This document shows, one piece after another, positions 63,768-64,000 of a stretch of DNA of 64,000 nt; position 1 is the stretch's first letter, and each line of letters begins with the position of its first letter. Origin of the DNA: Amyelois transitella. Lineage: Eukaryota > Arthropoda > Insecta > Lepidoptera > Pyralidae. The stretch is taken from positions 5,355,001 to 5,419,000 of the forward strand of contig NC_083509.1 of assembly GCF_032362555.1 (NCBI RefSeq), given 5' to 3'. A program made the translations under genes and the position numbers. A model generated the notes under the pieces. It was not told the DNA's origin and did no database searches. It was given only the letters and a program-made list of their open reading frames with translations.

Positions 63768-64000
63768 TCTTTAGTTTGGCTGGTCTATAAAAGTTCATAA
63801 TTTTGTGTCTAAAATTGTATCGTATGTTACCTCGTTATAGATATTCTAGCAAAAACCTAAACTTTTTTTAAAATCTGTCCGTTTCGGTGATTAGCGTGTA
63901 CATAGTGATAACTGAAGTTAAATTCTGCCGTAACTTTATTTTGACAACAGTTTAAATTAGTGACCCTCGGTTCCATGTAATGGAAATTAATGCCGGTTAT

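Larger units (their letters stand above)
61159..64000. mobile_element. PIF/Harbinger DNA transposon, left end inside, right end outside window
   Basis: TTA (61159-61161) precedes the terminal GGGCCCTAACGCACTAGCGG. TTA/TWA is the usual Harbinger target duplication. The element carries a two-exon DDE transposase and a MADF-domain gene on opposite strands, the standard two-gene set of the superfamily. I find no inverted copy of the terminal GGGCCC..GCGG before 64000, so the right end lies beyond, or was lost. Both genes lack stops or frameshifts, suggesting recent activity. Confidence 0.8.

Overview
The window is a piece of a lepidopteran moth or butterfly nuclear genome, probably of noctuoid type. 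The composition is AT-rich, the genes are split by many GT-AG introns, and the introns and gaps are full of short interspersed repeats typical of Lepidoptera. I found no prokaryotic, organellar, viral or CRISPR signature. All calls come from reading and translating the sequence by eye; no database search was possible.

Layout, left to right. (1) 253-15153 (+): the 3' eleven coding exons of a harmonin (USH1C-type) two-PDZ scaffold gene; the 5' end lies outside the window. Its introns carry a decayed duplicate of a coding exon, a second partial exon duplication, an 80-bp perfect palindrome and a CpG-rich patch followed by a possible alternative first coding exon (10537-10584). (2) 17906-18654 (+): the 3' part of a small gene resembling the GARIN/FAM71 domain. 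(3) 20999-24973 (+): a three-exon mitochondrial FASTK-family RNA-binding protein with a C-terminal RAP domain. (4) 26244-33835 (+): a complete 17-exon Iswi chromatin-remodelling ATPase (1026 codons). (5) 35671-38472 and 40314-43768 (both -): two complete, head-to-tail copies of the CCR4-NOT deadenylase subunit CNOT7/POP2/CAF1. Each encodes 289 residues with the same seven coding exons and about 91% protein identity. (6) 44000-61160: a gene-poor 17-kb stretch of SINEs, Helitron-like ends and LINE debris, with two weak gene candidates (55307-55567 and 57724-58164) and a CpG-rich island (49740-50060). (7) 61162 to beyond the window end: a PIF/Harbinger DNA transposon with an apparently intact transposase (+) and its MADF-domain partner (-). 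The two genes interlock, so that the last exon of each lies in the intron of the other.

The host genes are unrelated housekeeping or structural genes and do not form a functional cluster. The most unusual items are the tandem CNOT7 pair, the interlocked Harbinger genes with their palindromic 5' end, and the duplicated harmonin exon, which kept its reading frame by mostly synonymous change but has an in-frame stop. Two short-repeat families recur throughout: a SINE-like unit starting near GGTTCCCGGCACC and ending in an ATGT-rich tail, and a Helitron-like unit running from TCTATACTAATATTATAAAG to a GC-rich hairpin and CTAGT.
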